This document shows, piece after piece, positions 34,806-45,770 of a stretch of 64,000 bases of DNA (position 1 is the stretch's first letter; each line of letters opens with the position of its first letter). The notes below the pieces were generated by a model, which was given only the letters and a program-made list of their open reading frames with translations, made no database searches and was not told the DNA's origin. A program made the translations under genes and the position numbers. The DNA comes from Epiperipatus broadwayi. Lineage: Eukaryota > Onychophora > Udeonychophora > Euonychophora > Peripatidae. The stretch covers positions 21,707,401-21,771,400 of the forward strand of contig JAQFVV010000001.1 of NCBI GenBank assembly GCA_028023455.1, written 5' to 3'.

Positions 34806-36497
34806 TTAGCTTCCCTTTTCCACAACACCCCTGCACATTTTTCTTATTTCATCCATCCATCTCACATGTGGTCTTTTGGGTCTTTTACAATCTCTTGGAA
34901 TCCAGTTTAAAATTTCAATTGTCCATCTATTATCATTTCTTCTAGCAATATGTCCAGCCCAACTCCATTTCAATCTTTTAATTTTTTCAATAAGGTCAGT
35001 AACACCTGTTTGTTGTCTTACCCATACATTGTGTTTTCGATCTCTTCTTGTTACTCCCAACATACATCTCTCCATACTCCTTTGAGTGGTCTGAAGTCTC
35101 TGTATTGCTCTTCTATTAAGTGTCCAAGTCTCAGATCCATAAGTAAGAACTGGTAAAACACATTTGTTAAAAACTATTCTTTTCAAACACATAGGCATAT
35201 TTTCTTTTAGTATCAAGTTATTTCTACCAAAAGCACTCCAACCAAGTTTAATTCTATGATTAATTTCCTCCATTATGTTTCCATCTGTATTAATAATCTG
35301 ACCTAGGTATTTGTAACTGTTAACTTCTTCTAATTCTTCATAATCAATCTTTATTTTCATATTTTGAACAAATCGATTAAACATTACTTTAGTCTTTTTA
35401 ACATTTATCTTTAGTCCTACTTTTCTACTTTCATCGGCTAACTCCTGCAACATTTCCTGCAGCTCTGAAGCATTATTTGCAAAAACAACTACATCATCTG
35501 CAAAATCTAAATGACTTAAATACTCTCCATTTACTTTCATTCCTTTAGTTTCCCATTTTAATCCACAAAATACTTCTTGCAACACTGCTGTAAAAAGTTT
35601 TGGAGATATGGAGTCACCTTGCCTTACACCTTTATCAATGTTGATTTTTCCAGTATCATTATGTAATCTAATTGTTACTGTTGCATTTTTATAAATATTC
35701 TTTAAAATATGACAATATCCTGAATCTATACCTTGATGATCCAATGCTTTAATCACTGAAGAAATGTGTATAGAATCGAAAGCCTTTTCATAATCTACAA
35801 ATCCAAAACGTAATGACAACTCATATTCATTTGTCCGTTCTATGACTTCTCTCACTATCTGGATATGATCTATTGTACTAAAACCACTTTTAAATCCAGC
35901 TTGTTCTCTTGGTTGGTGGAAATCCAAAGTTCTCTGTAGACGAGTTGTAATTATCTTGGTAAAAATTTTATATAAAACTGATAAAAGGCTGATAGGTCTG
36001 TAATTTCTAATATCTTCTTTATCACCTTTTTTAAATATTAATATTATTACTGCATTCTTCCAATCTTCCGGTACATCTTTATCATTTAGATATTTGGTAT
36101 ATAACTTTGCTAAAATTGTTTCTATTTCTTCACTTCCTTCTTTTAATATATCAATTATAATTCCATCATTTCCTGGAGCCTTTCCTTTCTTCATACATTT
36201 AATTGCATGTCTCACTTCTTCATTTAAAATTCTGGGCAATTCGCAAGATGTAATAGATATAGGAGGTACTTGTTCTTTATTACTATATAATTCTTGATAA
36301 AAATCTTCTACCAATTTCATGATGTCATCTCTCTTTTTAGTAATAATTCCATCTTTTTTTCTTATTGCAGATATAAATTTCCTACCAATACCAAAATGTT
36401 GTTTAACATTCTTGAGACTTTTATTTTCTTCTACAGCTTTCCTTGCTATTTCACAGTTATACTTTCTTATATCATTTTCAACTCTTTTCCATACCAT
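34806..36497 (-). CDS. RTE reverse transcriptase region (563 aa)
   Basis: Reverse transcriptase in the same frame as the endonuclease, after the TAA and three codons. Motifs: KAPGNDGI (106-113), RNYRPISLLSVLYKIFTK (164-181), EQAGFK (198-203), FGFVDYEKAFD (231-241, motif A, D235), VRQGDSISPKLF (291-302, motif B), LDFADDVVVFA (330-340, motif C with D334/D335) and a NVKKTK/YKYLG block. The C-terminal region has the clade's 'KLKWxWAGHIARR' and 'GRPxxRWxDEI'-like blocks (KRLKWSWAGHIARRNDNRW). Here the frame ends at GVVEKGS-stop, but the usual tail (a KDRRRW...LGE...QQW-like stretch) continues at 34804-34742 in another frame. A 1-nt change has therefore removed about 20 residues. Catalytic residues are intact. 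Confidence 0.92.
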   Translation of the reverse strand: MVWKRVENDIRKYNCEIARKAVEENKSLKNVKQHFGIGRKFISAIRKKDGIITKKRDDIMKLVEDFYQELYSNKEQVPPISITSCELPRILNEEVRHAIKCMKKGKAPGNDGIIIDILKEGSEEIETILAKLYTKYLNDKDVPEDWKNAVIILIFKKGDKEDIRNYRPISLLSVLYKIFTKIITTRLQRTLDFHQPREQAGFKSGFSTIDHIQIVREVIERTNEYELSLRFGFVDYEKAFDSIHISSVIKALDHQGIDSGYCHILKNIYKNATVTIRLHNDTGKINIDKGVRQGDSISPKLFTAVLQEVFCGLKWETKGMKVNGEYLSHLDFADDVVVFANNASELQEMLQELADESRKVGLKINVKKTKVMFNRFVQNMKIKIDYEELEEVNSYKYLGQIINTDGNIMEEINHRIKLGWSAFGRNNLILKENMPMCLKRIVFNKCVLPVLTYGSETWTLNRRAIQRLQTTQRSMERCMLGVTRRDRKHNVWVRQQTGVTDLIEKIKRLKWSWAGHIARRNDNRWTIEILNWIPRDCKRPKRPHVRWMDEIRKMCRGVVEKGS

Positions 36498-36506
36498 TTT
36501 ACAAAA

Positions 36507-37697
36507 TTAGAGATATTCAATTCTTTTTAATACATCATTTTTGTATATCTTCATATTCCTTCTTTTTTTCATAAATTCTCTAGTCTCAGTAGAAATTTTA
36601 TTAGTCAATTGCTGCTTTTTTCTACCAGCTATCTTTGTTGCAGTTTTTAAAAGTGTATCAGTTATTTTCATATTAATTTCATTCAAATCTGAATCATGTT
36701 CAAAATCTCCTAACACTTGAAACCTATTTGTAAGTTCTAATTTAAATTCATTAGAATGTTTCTGAAGATTAGGAATATCAACTGTAAATATTGTTTTTCT
36801 CAATAATTTTTCTCTCTCTAGTTTTACATTAACATGTAACTTACACCTTACTAATCGATGATCACTTCCTGTGTTAAATTTATTAAGAACATTACAATCT
36901 TGAAATATGTATTTCCTGTTAGTCAAAATATAATCCAATTCTGCTGTACCTTCATTTGGATGCTTCCATGTCCATTTCCTTTTAACATTTTTCTCAAAAA
37001 ATGAATTCATAATATAAAGTTTTTCTTTTTCTGCAAACTCCACAAGTCTATATCCTCTCTCATTTCTATTACCATAACCAAAATTACCTACAGCAATTTC
37101 ATCTTTCATTTGTCTACCAATTCTAGCATTAAAGTCTCCCATAACAATTTTAAAATGTTGTTTACTCTGATCAAAAGCCTTTTGTACATCCATATAAAAA
37201 TCTTCTACTACTTCATCACTATGAGAACTTGTTGGGGCATAAACCTGAATTATCTGCATATGGTATCTGCTATTAAGTTGTATAACTAATCTTGCAACTC
37301 TGTCCGATACACCATCAATCTCCACAATATTGTTCTTCCACTTTTTATTTATAATGAATCCTACTCCACTTGTATTTCCAATATGTGTGCCTTTATAATA
37401 GAGTATATGTCCACTTTTTAAATCAATTGTTTCTTCACGTTTTCTTCTAACTTCACAAAGTCCAATAATGTCCCATTTAATATAAGACAATTCTTCTTCT
37501 AATTCTTGCAATCTTCCTTCACTTGAAAGTGATCTGCAGTTGTAAGTACCTAAATATAAAGTCGTCATCAAATGGCAGCCTGGGTCCACAATCAGGGGAT
37601 TCTTAGCACCCTCTGCCTTCGGCCACCAACCGCTGCCTTGGTTGGTGACTTTACAGCCTCCTGGGAATAAGGGCCATGCTTTATTTTTGTCTGTCAT
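36507..37697 (-). CDS. RTE endonuclease region (APE-like, 396 aa)
   Basis: Apurinic-type endonuclease of the exonuclease-endonuclease-phosphatase fold; it nicks target DNA to prime reverse transcription. Visible motifs: YLGTYNCRSL (residues 48-57, N53), GLCEVRR (79-85, catalytic E82), QVYAPTS (151-157), MGDFNARIG (186-194, D188 and N190), KWTWKHP (241-247), LDYILTNR (254-261) and GSDHRLV (277-283, D279/H280). All expected catalytic residues are present. The first 40 residues are unlike the family core and the true start could be the Met at 44. The frame ends at a TAA (36507-36509); the next codons in the same frame lead without a break into the reverse transcriptase, so the stop looks like a single nonsense mutation in what is normally one polyprotein. 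Confidence 0.9.
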   Translation of the reverse strand: MTDKNKAWPLFPGGCKVTNQGSGWWPKAEGAKNPLIVDPGCHLMTTLYLGTYNCRSLSSEGRLQELEEELSYIKWDIIGLCEVRRKREETIDLKSGHILYYKGTHIGNTSGVGFIINKKWKNNIVEIDGVSDRVARLVIQLNSRYHMQIIQVYAPTSSHSDEVVEDFYMDVQKAFDQSKQHFKIVMGDFNARIGRQMKDEIAVGNFGYGNRNERGYRLVEFAEKEKLYIMNSFFEKNVKRKWTWKHPNEGTAELDYILTNRKYIFQDCNVLNKFNTGSDHRLVRCKLHVNVKLEREKLLRKTIFTVDIPNLQKHSNEFKLELTNRFQVLGDFEHDSDLNEINMKITDTLLKTATKIAGRKKQQLTNKISTETREFMKKRRNMKIYKNDVLKRIEYL

Positions 37698-37994
37698 AAT
37701 TGTATATATGTATTGGAAAAATATTTATCATTTACACAAACATTCATTCTGCCTAATCAGGCACTGAGAAGAAAGACCATGGTGTTTCTTGATCTTAAAC
37801 TCATAGGTAAAAAGCAATAAACTCACCACGCTGGCTAATGCATGTTGGTGAGCAGCCCATCCATGTTCGTATACTATATGAATAATCATATAGTAATAAC
37901 AGCTGCAACGACAAGAACGTATGGAGTGGACCTTAGGAATTTGCCCTGCTCGGTTCCTTTAAGGCCTCCAAGAGGAATCAAAGGGTCTCCTTTA
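37698..37994 (-). other. 5' untranslated region of the RTE element
   Basis: About 300 bp upstream (minus-strand sense) of the endonuclease frame, GC-richer than its surroundings and absent from copy A. It should contain the internal promoter. It includes a small palindrome (CATATAGTATACGAACATGG region, near 37865-37895). Confidence 0.6.
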
Positions 37995-38503
37995 CTTAAT
38001 ATTGGACCCACCAAAGATGTGTGTTTATTTATAATATATCATTTAGCTAATAAAGAGCATATGAGAAATAATAGTGTGAATGACACTATGTAATTATCTA
38101 CCGCTTGCTCATTCACACACATACTAATGTACTTAATTTATAAATGTATAATAATTTTTCAGTATATTAAAATATATTATTGTCTAACTTATTTGAGTAG
38201 TTCGAATTCCTTTTTCCTCCACTTCCACATATTACAGCCATGCTTATGTATATTTTAATATAGTCATAGTTAATAGATGTCTCATTGTTTTGCTCAGCTT
38301 TGCTAATCGGCCGGATTAACATTAATTCTCATGTGCCATCACCATTATGTTATTCATTAGGTGTTTGATTTGGGGCCTAGAGAGTGGGTTCGAATTCAGG
38401 CTAGTTCCTGCCCTAAATCTTGGGCTTGACTGGGTTTGAAGTACATTTTGTGAGTTCCAGCTCATGTTAGATGGATAAACATGTTTTGACCGGCACATAG
38501 GAT
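37995..38503 (+). repeat. Duplication copy B, part 4, with SINE-like tail
   Basis: Matches copy A from CTTAATATTGGACCC (20769) to CACATAGGAT (21277). The tRNA-like element is at 38291-38503 with B box GGTTCGAATTC at 38397-38407. It then changes to ATATATATAGCTG, marking the end of the duplication. Confidence 0.88.
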
Positions 38504-39003
38504 ATATATATAGCTGTTGTGTATGATTTTTATTATTTATTATAAAGAGCATTGCTAGTATTTTTTCCAATCTGGAATAATTTCTTTTAATATTCTCTCA
38601 AGAGATCATTTCTCTAGCAGCTGTTGTTATAAATTTGATCAAACCTATCATAGAAAGAGAATTCTGTTCAAGATTCCCATATGTTGACTCCAGTTAGCTT
38701 TTCTTAAATGTGAACAAATGATAATACTTGAACATTATTAATCTTAAATGACTTTTTATAACTTTATTCTAGTATCCCATATTTATAGCTAAATTGAACT
38801 TAATAAGTAAGATATAAATATATCACAAAATAATAAAGTCATATGAATGTAAAATAAATAAAGAACAATAAATATCTTTTATTTTAACAGGAAAAAAATT
38901 TTATTCAATAGAATGCACAAACACACACACACCCCCAATGAAACAAAATTATCAGTCTATCAATTCAGATGTAACTATAAAACCGTGATATTATTTGTTG
39001 GTT
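38504..39003. other. Gene-free AT-rich region
   Basis: No coding signal; a short (AC)n with C-run at 38919-38936. Confidence 0.7.
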
Positions 39004-39170
39004 TCCCAAGTAGTGAGTTATTAAGCCAATAAACATCACATGACCACCTCCTCTTTTGCTTGTGTATAACTGTTGTTAAAACTAGTCTGGGGATATTGGA
39101 TGAATAGGCACTAGATGGGGATTTTATGCACAAGCCTTCTGGCGTCCATTGATTACTTTAGCTTGCTATG
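39004..39170 (-). repeat. Dispersed partial copy of the 445-bp unit
   Basis: AACATCACATGACCACC is followed by AGTCTGGGGATATTGGATGA, then ATAGGCACTAGATGGGGATT, TTATGCACAAGCC and CCATTGATTAC. The second part is the reverse of the array sequence around 11979, while the first is in forward order, so this copy is internally rearranged. It matches 61366-61440 closely. Confidence 0.75.
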
Positions 39171-41270
39171 TGTGGCAATATATATAGTGAGATTTTCCTG
39201 TTTTAACAGTAGTGAGTTATTGTTAGAAACTCAATATAAAAAACAAACTATATATGAAAGCAGAATTACAGTTGATGATCCCAAATTATTAATGAATTAA
39301 TGCCACAGATAGAATTCATGGTCATAAATTAATTTGCACAGACAGAATCTATTCAATGAAGATTCTATTGGGAATTAGGCTGAAAAGTATTCTTATTGAG
39401 AATACTCTTTTAAAATAACTCATTTTTATATGATCTTTTCATTGATTCGTAGTAAATTGTAAAATTTCGCGAGTATTAATGTATTATAAGAATTGTGGAC
39501 TTAATTAGTGAAGTATTGAATAGCTTCACACTCTTAGATCAAAACACTTCAGCTTCACCTATTTATATATAAAAGTAGGTTGAAGTAAAGAAGGATTCTC
39601 TCTTTTCTTCATAGCGTAAGCTTGTGTTTTAAGACCTATAGAGGTCCCTACCTTCGTATTTTTCAGACGCTTATTTCTAAGGTTACAGCCTTAGTAAATT
39701 ATTACATATTATATAACCAATATTGAATTTTTTTTACTTTTATTTTTTTGTATGTAATAAAAATAGTTTTTCCAGAAGCCCTTCAAAAAAAAAAACATGA
39801 CTTACCAAATGCTAAGCAATAAATGTTTTAAAAGTTTCCATCCTCGTTTCACTTTCTAACTAAAAATTACTAAATACTTATTTACCTATCATGTTTGAAT
39901 AGATAATTATATTGACAATAGTCTATAGACTAAAAAATAGTATTGTTAGTTTGGAATTCAAAAAACTTAGCCCAGTTATCTATTGAAACATATGAAGTCT
40001 CAAATATGTAGAATTATTGCATAATTATTTAAATATTTTCAGTTAAAATTATTGATTCAACTTCTTAGCTATCTTATAAAAGTGTTAATTTTATTTTATT
40101 ATATACTCTGCTTGTATATATATATATATATAATATTAATTTACTCTTCATTTATATATGTAACTCTTTAGCATATATATTGTAATGGTAAACATAATGC
40201 TACATATGAAAGGATGAAATTAATATAATACAATAGTATGCCTTAACTACATATGAAAAGATACATTTGCCTTAATCATAATAAAAATGTATTAGAAAAT
40301 ACGATTGCCACAGTTGATAGTGCCAAATGAAATAGCAAGTGAAATATACATATAAAGAAAGATCCTAATAATTGAAATGGCCCCAATCGTTGGGAAAGCC
40401 AATTGTAATAGTACGTATAATAGCAACTTGATTTGAATAAATTAATAATTTATAAATTTACAAATAATAAAAGACCTATACTATAAAATATATATATTAC
40501 TCATGACCAAATGTATTCTAATTATTACTTATGCTGTTACTGTGGCTAGCTATACAAAATAAACCTAAATAGTACAGAGCATTGATTAAGGCAAATTATT
40601 GATTAATTCTCAGGGCTAACTTAACTAACAATTTGATTATATTAAATATGAATTGGAGCAAAGGGAATTTTATTGAATCCTAAATATATATTCACAAGTA
40701 TGATTGCATGTAATTTAATATTTCTATTATTGATGGCTTGTGAAACTAATCTACTAACACAAGATTATCATTTAGTTAAATGGATGAACTTGTCAAAATT
40801 AATAACTGATGTACTAAAAGAAAGAAAAAAAATATTAGATACTAATAAATTTCAAATAAAACTCAAAGTCATTATTTTATATAAAACAAATGATATAAGC
40901 TTTATTCCAAGATTGTGATTTTATATTTTTATAATAGCACAAATATATATGGAAAACATAAAACTTTTGTTTTTCAAATCCTCTGGTTTTTTTTAAATAT
41001 ATATCAAATAAAATATTTACTGACAATACAGATAACTTTCAGTTTATATTTTACGTAGGAACTGTATAAAGCTGTTATGAAATTAAATCAATAGACAAAT
41101 AAATAAATAAATTGTAGATATATTATTACATTAATAATTTAGGTTGTAGATGTATTTCTTTAAGGTTGGATCAACAAACAAAGTAATACAGAAGATGATA
41201 TCAAGAGCTTCTTCCCACTATGCTATAAAGATTTACTCATTTTATTCTAAACCATGTTTTTTATGAGGAA
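39171..41270. other. Gene-free AT-rich region
   Basis: An 81-codon frame at 40673-40918 has no ATG start and no recognisable domain and is judged to be chance. Short AT runs occur near 40120 and 40480. Confidence 0.6.
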
Positions 41271-41360
41271 CATCAACTACTTGGGCTTCTTGTTTATTAG
41301 ATACATCAACTACCTGAGCTTTTTAATAAATTAAGGCATCAACTACTTGAGTTTTCTTCT
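41271..41360 (+). repeat. 33-bp tandem repeat, three units
   Basis: CATCAACTACYTGRGCTT occurs at 41271, 41304 and 41337, spaced 33 bp, separated by T/A-rich sequence. Confidence 0.85.
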
Positions 41361-41473
41361 TAATCTAAGACTTATCCTAGCCTGGAAAGTTCAACATTTA
41401 TTCCATACCTTTATTAACTTAGGGTTTATTAAACCTAGCACAATATATAAAAATATTATTTCATCTGAACCCT

Positions 41474-41569
41474 TATGTATAAGCAAAACATATATATTGT
41501 ACATATATGTATGTTTACATATCCCTATATGTATAAGCAAAACATATATATTGTACATATATGTATGTT
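41474..41569 (+). repeat. 54-bp tandem duplication
   Basis: TATGTATAAGCAAAACATAT with its 3' flank TTGTACATATATGTATGTT occurs twice, starting at 41474 and 41528, almost identical. It accounts for the open frame across 41347-41670. Confidence 0.88.
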
Positions 41570-44500
41570 CTCATGTCCCACACATATATTATTTAATTGA
41601 GAAAAAAAAATTTCTTTTATATATATATAGATTTATGTGTACGTATATTATATGTATAATATATAGTTGATTAATTAATAAGTGGTGAATGAATATAATG
41701 CTGTAAGAAATGATATTTTAATATGTTATTTTTCTTATTAAATAATTAATATATTCAGTTATTTAGTTTATTTTTGGTTAAAATAAAGCAGATCAGAAAG
41801 AAAGTATCAAATAAAGTTATCTAGATAAGAGATTGAGATTTGAAAATGTACACATGCAAAAGAGTGTGAAAGAATGGGAACGTCTGTTTAAACATAAAAT
41901 GTTTTTAACACCTATTTGTAATGACTATAGATTGCCAGCTTTGTTGTATTGTTTTTATCTGTATCTAAGATTTTTTTTTAAAGAGAGAGGTGCTTTGAGG
42001 AGGCAAAAAAGGTGATTATTAATTTTCTTGTAAAATCGCGATAGTACATCAACTTGTCAAACTCTGATTTTTTGCCTTTTATCTCAAGATAAGATATGCA
42101 GGTGGTCAGTTTCTTTTGACCAAAGATTGGCAATATAAATGATTGAAACAATGTTTAGAGGACACTCAGTATGATTATTTTAGAGAAATAGACAGTCACG
42201 CAGTCATTATTATTAGGGAGAGATGTAACTCAGTATCATTTTTATTAATTTAGAGACTCACTCAGTCATTATTATTAAACAGAGATGTAACTCTCCCTCA
42301 ATTTTTTCCTCGTTAATAATGTTGAAAAGGAAAAAAAAGGAAAGTAGGCGATTTGATTTTTTTTTTACTCTTTAAAAATTGAACAAGGGAAAAGAAGGAA
42401 AAGACTCTTGTATAAAGTCAAAATAGATGAAGATGTGCGAATATACAAGTAATCTCCAGAAATATTAATATTGAAAATAAAGAAGAAAAAATGGAACAAA
42501 ATTGAATTTATAAGAAGAGGTTATTGACAATTCTATGAAATGAGATTAACATATTTTTCTGAGTATAATACCATGACTCTGCATTGCTAAACCATTTTTT
42601 TCTGCTTCCTGATTAATACAGAATGAGTTAAAATCACTAATCTACTGTGGTCTCATATACCAATCAAATAATAACCAACAAAATGAAAGAGTTTGAAGCC
42701 AACCGCACAAGCTATATGAAATGCTTCTTTTCTGGCTCCTGGTCTATTCTAGGCTCATTACCTTTGGATGGATGGAGAAGAGGAAGGAAGAGGAAGAGAA
42801 AATGTATAAATTCCATATATAGCCAAGGTTGAAGCCATGAATCAAATTTTTGTTAAAGTTTACCTCAGTCATCTAAAGTGTCTACAGCGATTTTTTTTTT
42901 TTTAAAAAATGGGAGAGATAAGCAAATCCACCAGTACATACTTATTAAAAAGTATTTATAATAGCTCTTTTTAAAATGGTAGAAGGAAGCCAATCAACAA
43001 TAAATAATTTTAGAATTAAAGAAACAAGCAAGTCAATTGATTCATGTTTATCTTAACAGTATCTGCAATAACTTTCTTTTTTTATGGAGCAAAGACAATC
43101 AGTCTGAAAATTCAAACTCAGGACATTTATAAGAAGTGAAAGTGATCGGGTAACTATGAACTTTCTTTAACAGATTTTTATTCTTACTTATTAAAAGTAA
43201 ACCTTAATTTACTGGTCAAAGCAATTTTTCTTTTGATACAGAAACATTAAAGACTTGTTTATCTATAGTTATTTGCAATATCACACAACATAGCACAAAC
43301 ATAGTTTAAATCTTTAAACTTAAATTTTTCATTATTTTTTTTATATTATATATTGTAATGTTGGAATGTTTTTTTTTAATTGTTCTTCAGTTGTTAATGA
43401 TAATGAGCAACCTATAAATATATGCATTTATAATGTTTTTTTTTATTTTATCTTGTTGCATATTAAAATTAATATCATGTATTTTATTTTATTTTTGCTA
43501 AAAGGTTGCAAAAAATATTTTATATATGTAATTTGTGGGTATACATTTTAAACATATATGTTAACATTAACGAATGTGTGCATGTGTAACTGCTTATACA
43601 AACATGTCAAGGAATGGGTTATATATAAATAGCTTAGGTGTGAGAAATTATAGAGCAAGGCTTACATATGAATGGAAGTGAAATAAAACACACAGGATAC
43701 ATATGAAATTTATTCTATGATATAATAAGTTAGGAAAGACTTAAGTAAGCATTCCATAAAATGTATTTTTTTTAAGCCAGCTTATTTTAAAATATCCAGA
43801 AATGACAAACCTATATATTAAGTTTATTTGCTTGTGCTTATATACATTTTTATATTAATTTTGTATTGAATTAATGTAATAATAAGCCATTTATTTAATT
43901 ATTGATTTGATTTTAAAGAAAGAAAGAAAGAGTAATAGTATTAATAAAATATAATTATATATATCTTAATTGGTTTTCCGAGTTCTTATTAAAAAAATAT
44001 TGTTGTGTTTTTCTTGTCTTGATTCTATCATTTTAATTCATCATCATTGCTCGTAGTTATTAAGTATTATCATTCGTAAATATTGAGCAATCACTTGCAA
44101 ATATTAAGCGCTCGCAAAATGTTAAGTAAACTAGAATGTTGATTTACTTTTAAGTATTTAGGGAATAAGCTTGATAATAACCAAGTGTTAATAATTATAG
44201 TTCAACAATAGAAAGCTAAAATTGTGTTGTGTCCATGAATTTTGATCATCCTCATCAAAGATGGATATCGTGTTATTGGTTAAAATGTTTCAAATAATAC
44301 TATATAAGAGTTATGATCGCCATCATCATCATTAATAAATTATAATCACTCAATCTAACGGTTAACAGAATTAATATATTTTAATAAATAGGGGTTTATG
44401 GAAAGTTGAATATTATGCAAAGAGATTCATGATGATCATTCATCATCACTAGTATTGTTAAATCCTAGTATTTTAGTAAATAAACATAAACTTCTAAGTG

Positions 44501-44613
44501 CTAGTGAATGTAATATTTAAATCCCCGTTTGAAATAGGATAATTTTTAATAAATGCATATGAGTTTATAAAGATAAATTTATTGTTGTGAGTTTATTAAT
44601 AAGCTATGGCTGG
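41570..44613. other. Gene-free AT-rich region
   Basis: Includes a 62-bp tandem pair at 42201-42296 (CAGTCATTATTATTA and AGAGATGTAACTC in both). An AAAG-type microsatellite lies near 43917-43931. Open frames of about 60 codons (41833, 42647, 43366) have no recognisable domain. Confidence 0.6.
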
Positions 44614-44698
44614 TATCATCATTATCACTATTATTATCATTATTATTATGATATCACTATTATTATCATTCATCATTATTATCATCATCATTATCACC
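44614..44698 (+). repeat. ATT/ATC trinucleotide-rich tract
   Basis: Imperfect run of TATCATCATTATCAC-type triplets; explains the Tyr/His-rich open frame over it. Confidence 0.85.
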
Positions 44699-45565
44699 TT
44701 TATATTGTGATAAATAATTTAGTTAAATGGCCATCAATATTAATAATGTTTTTCACGATGCTTGTTTAGAAGCCATTAATAGGATTATACATGTCTGTTC
44801 ATCAATATACGTAAATGAGCTAGCAATGTCTATAGGAATCTTTGATCTATGATATAAATTTTGGTAATATTGGGATCTTGTAATTTCATCAATATAGATA
44901 AAATGTAAGAGTGTCATTTTTTTCATTAGTCATCCAAATCATGTGTGATAAAAATGTACTGAATGAGTTTGAACTCAGTACACTCTAGACAGATATTTAT
45001 CTAGATTTAAAACAATCTAGTGGCGCTCATGGGAAAACACATATACTTAGCTAAACTGAATAAAGAGTGATATAATCCCTTTCCAACTTCATAATATTAA
45101 CTTTATATAATATATATTTTATAAGTTGTCATGAATAGCACCAATGTGTGCATGTGACCAAATGATCTTATATGGTTGGAAAGAAGAATAGGAAGGATTC
45201 TTTGTTAAAATAACCTAGTATGGGAGATAAGCATAATGCACTCCAAGAATCTCAAAGTGGGTAATTTTATTCAGTTGCTATATTTAATATTCTTTTATTT
45301 GATGACAATGGCCAGTATGTTTTATTGTTCAAATGACATCCCCAATATTTAGATATTATTAAATCTTTAATGATGATAGTTTTAATTGTCATTGTTATTA
45401 TTTTATATGAAGAAATGAGATAACTTATTTATTTCATTACTAATGTGACAGAATTAATGTTTGGGATAGTTGCAATCGGGCTATAATGTTATATTTGGTT
45501 ATTGAATTATGGCAACTATCATTTCATCACTCATCTATTTATCTATACTGTGACGATATTTAATT
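44699..45565. other. Gene-free AT-rich region
   Basis: No coding signal or recognisable repeat. Confidence 0.65.
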
Positions 45566-45657
45566 CTGTTACAAATGTCTTTCATTCTGTCGCAAATATC
45601 ATCTTTCAGTTACAAATGCCATCTTTATTTCAGTTACAAATATCCATTATTTCAGTT

Positions 45658-45696
<39 letters not shown>

Positions 45697-45723
45697 CTGA
45701 AATATATATATATATTGTAACTG

Positions 45724-45770
<47 letters not shown>
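45566..45770. repeat. ~22-bp degenerate tandem repeat leading into inverted (AT)n
   Basis: Four to five units of the form GTTACAAATRYC...TTTCA occupy 45566-45660. The last GTTACA runs into a 34-bp AT tract. On the far side the sequence returns as the reverse complement (ATATATTGTAACTGAAAT at about 45708-45728), followed by a second AT tract to 45768. TTTCAGTTACAATATAT and its complement form a perfect inverted repeat around the first tract. Confidence 0.8.

Larger units (their letters stand above)
34734..37994 (-). mobile_element. Near full-length RTE-clade non-LTR retrotransposon, ~3.26 kb
   Basis: Inserted in copy B and absent from copy A. Read on the minus strand it has a 5' leader of about 300 bp, an endonuclease region, a reverse transcriptase region and a very short 3' end finishing in TGATGATGATGAT. 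A total of about 3.3 kb, one long frame and a short 3' tail of TGA-type repeats are typical of the RTE clade. Relative to copy A, 12 bp (20757-20768) are missing at the site and no target duplication is visible. Two lesions interrupt the frame: an in-frame TAA and a 1-nt shift near the C-terminus. This copy is therefore probably inactive but recent. Confidence 0.9.

Noticed and set aside
40673-40918. 81-codon plus-strand frame with a mixed hydrophobic start and a charged end
   Set aside because: No ATG at its start, no domain, no splice signals, and the length is not exceptional for 64 kb of this composition.
44587-44769. Tyr/His-rich 60-codon frame
   Set aside because: Translation of an ATT/ATC microsatellite.
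43354-45660. Another TGTAA...TTACA span with AT flanks considered as a solo LTR
   Set aside because: Inverted termini are only 5 bp, the right end belongs to a 22-bp tandem repeat, and there is no empty site or second copy.
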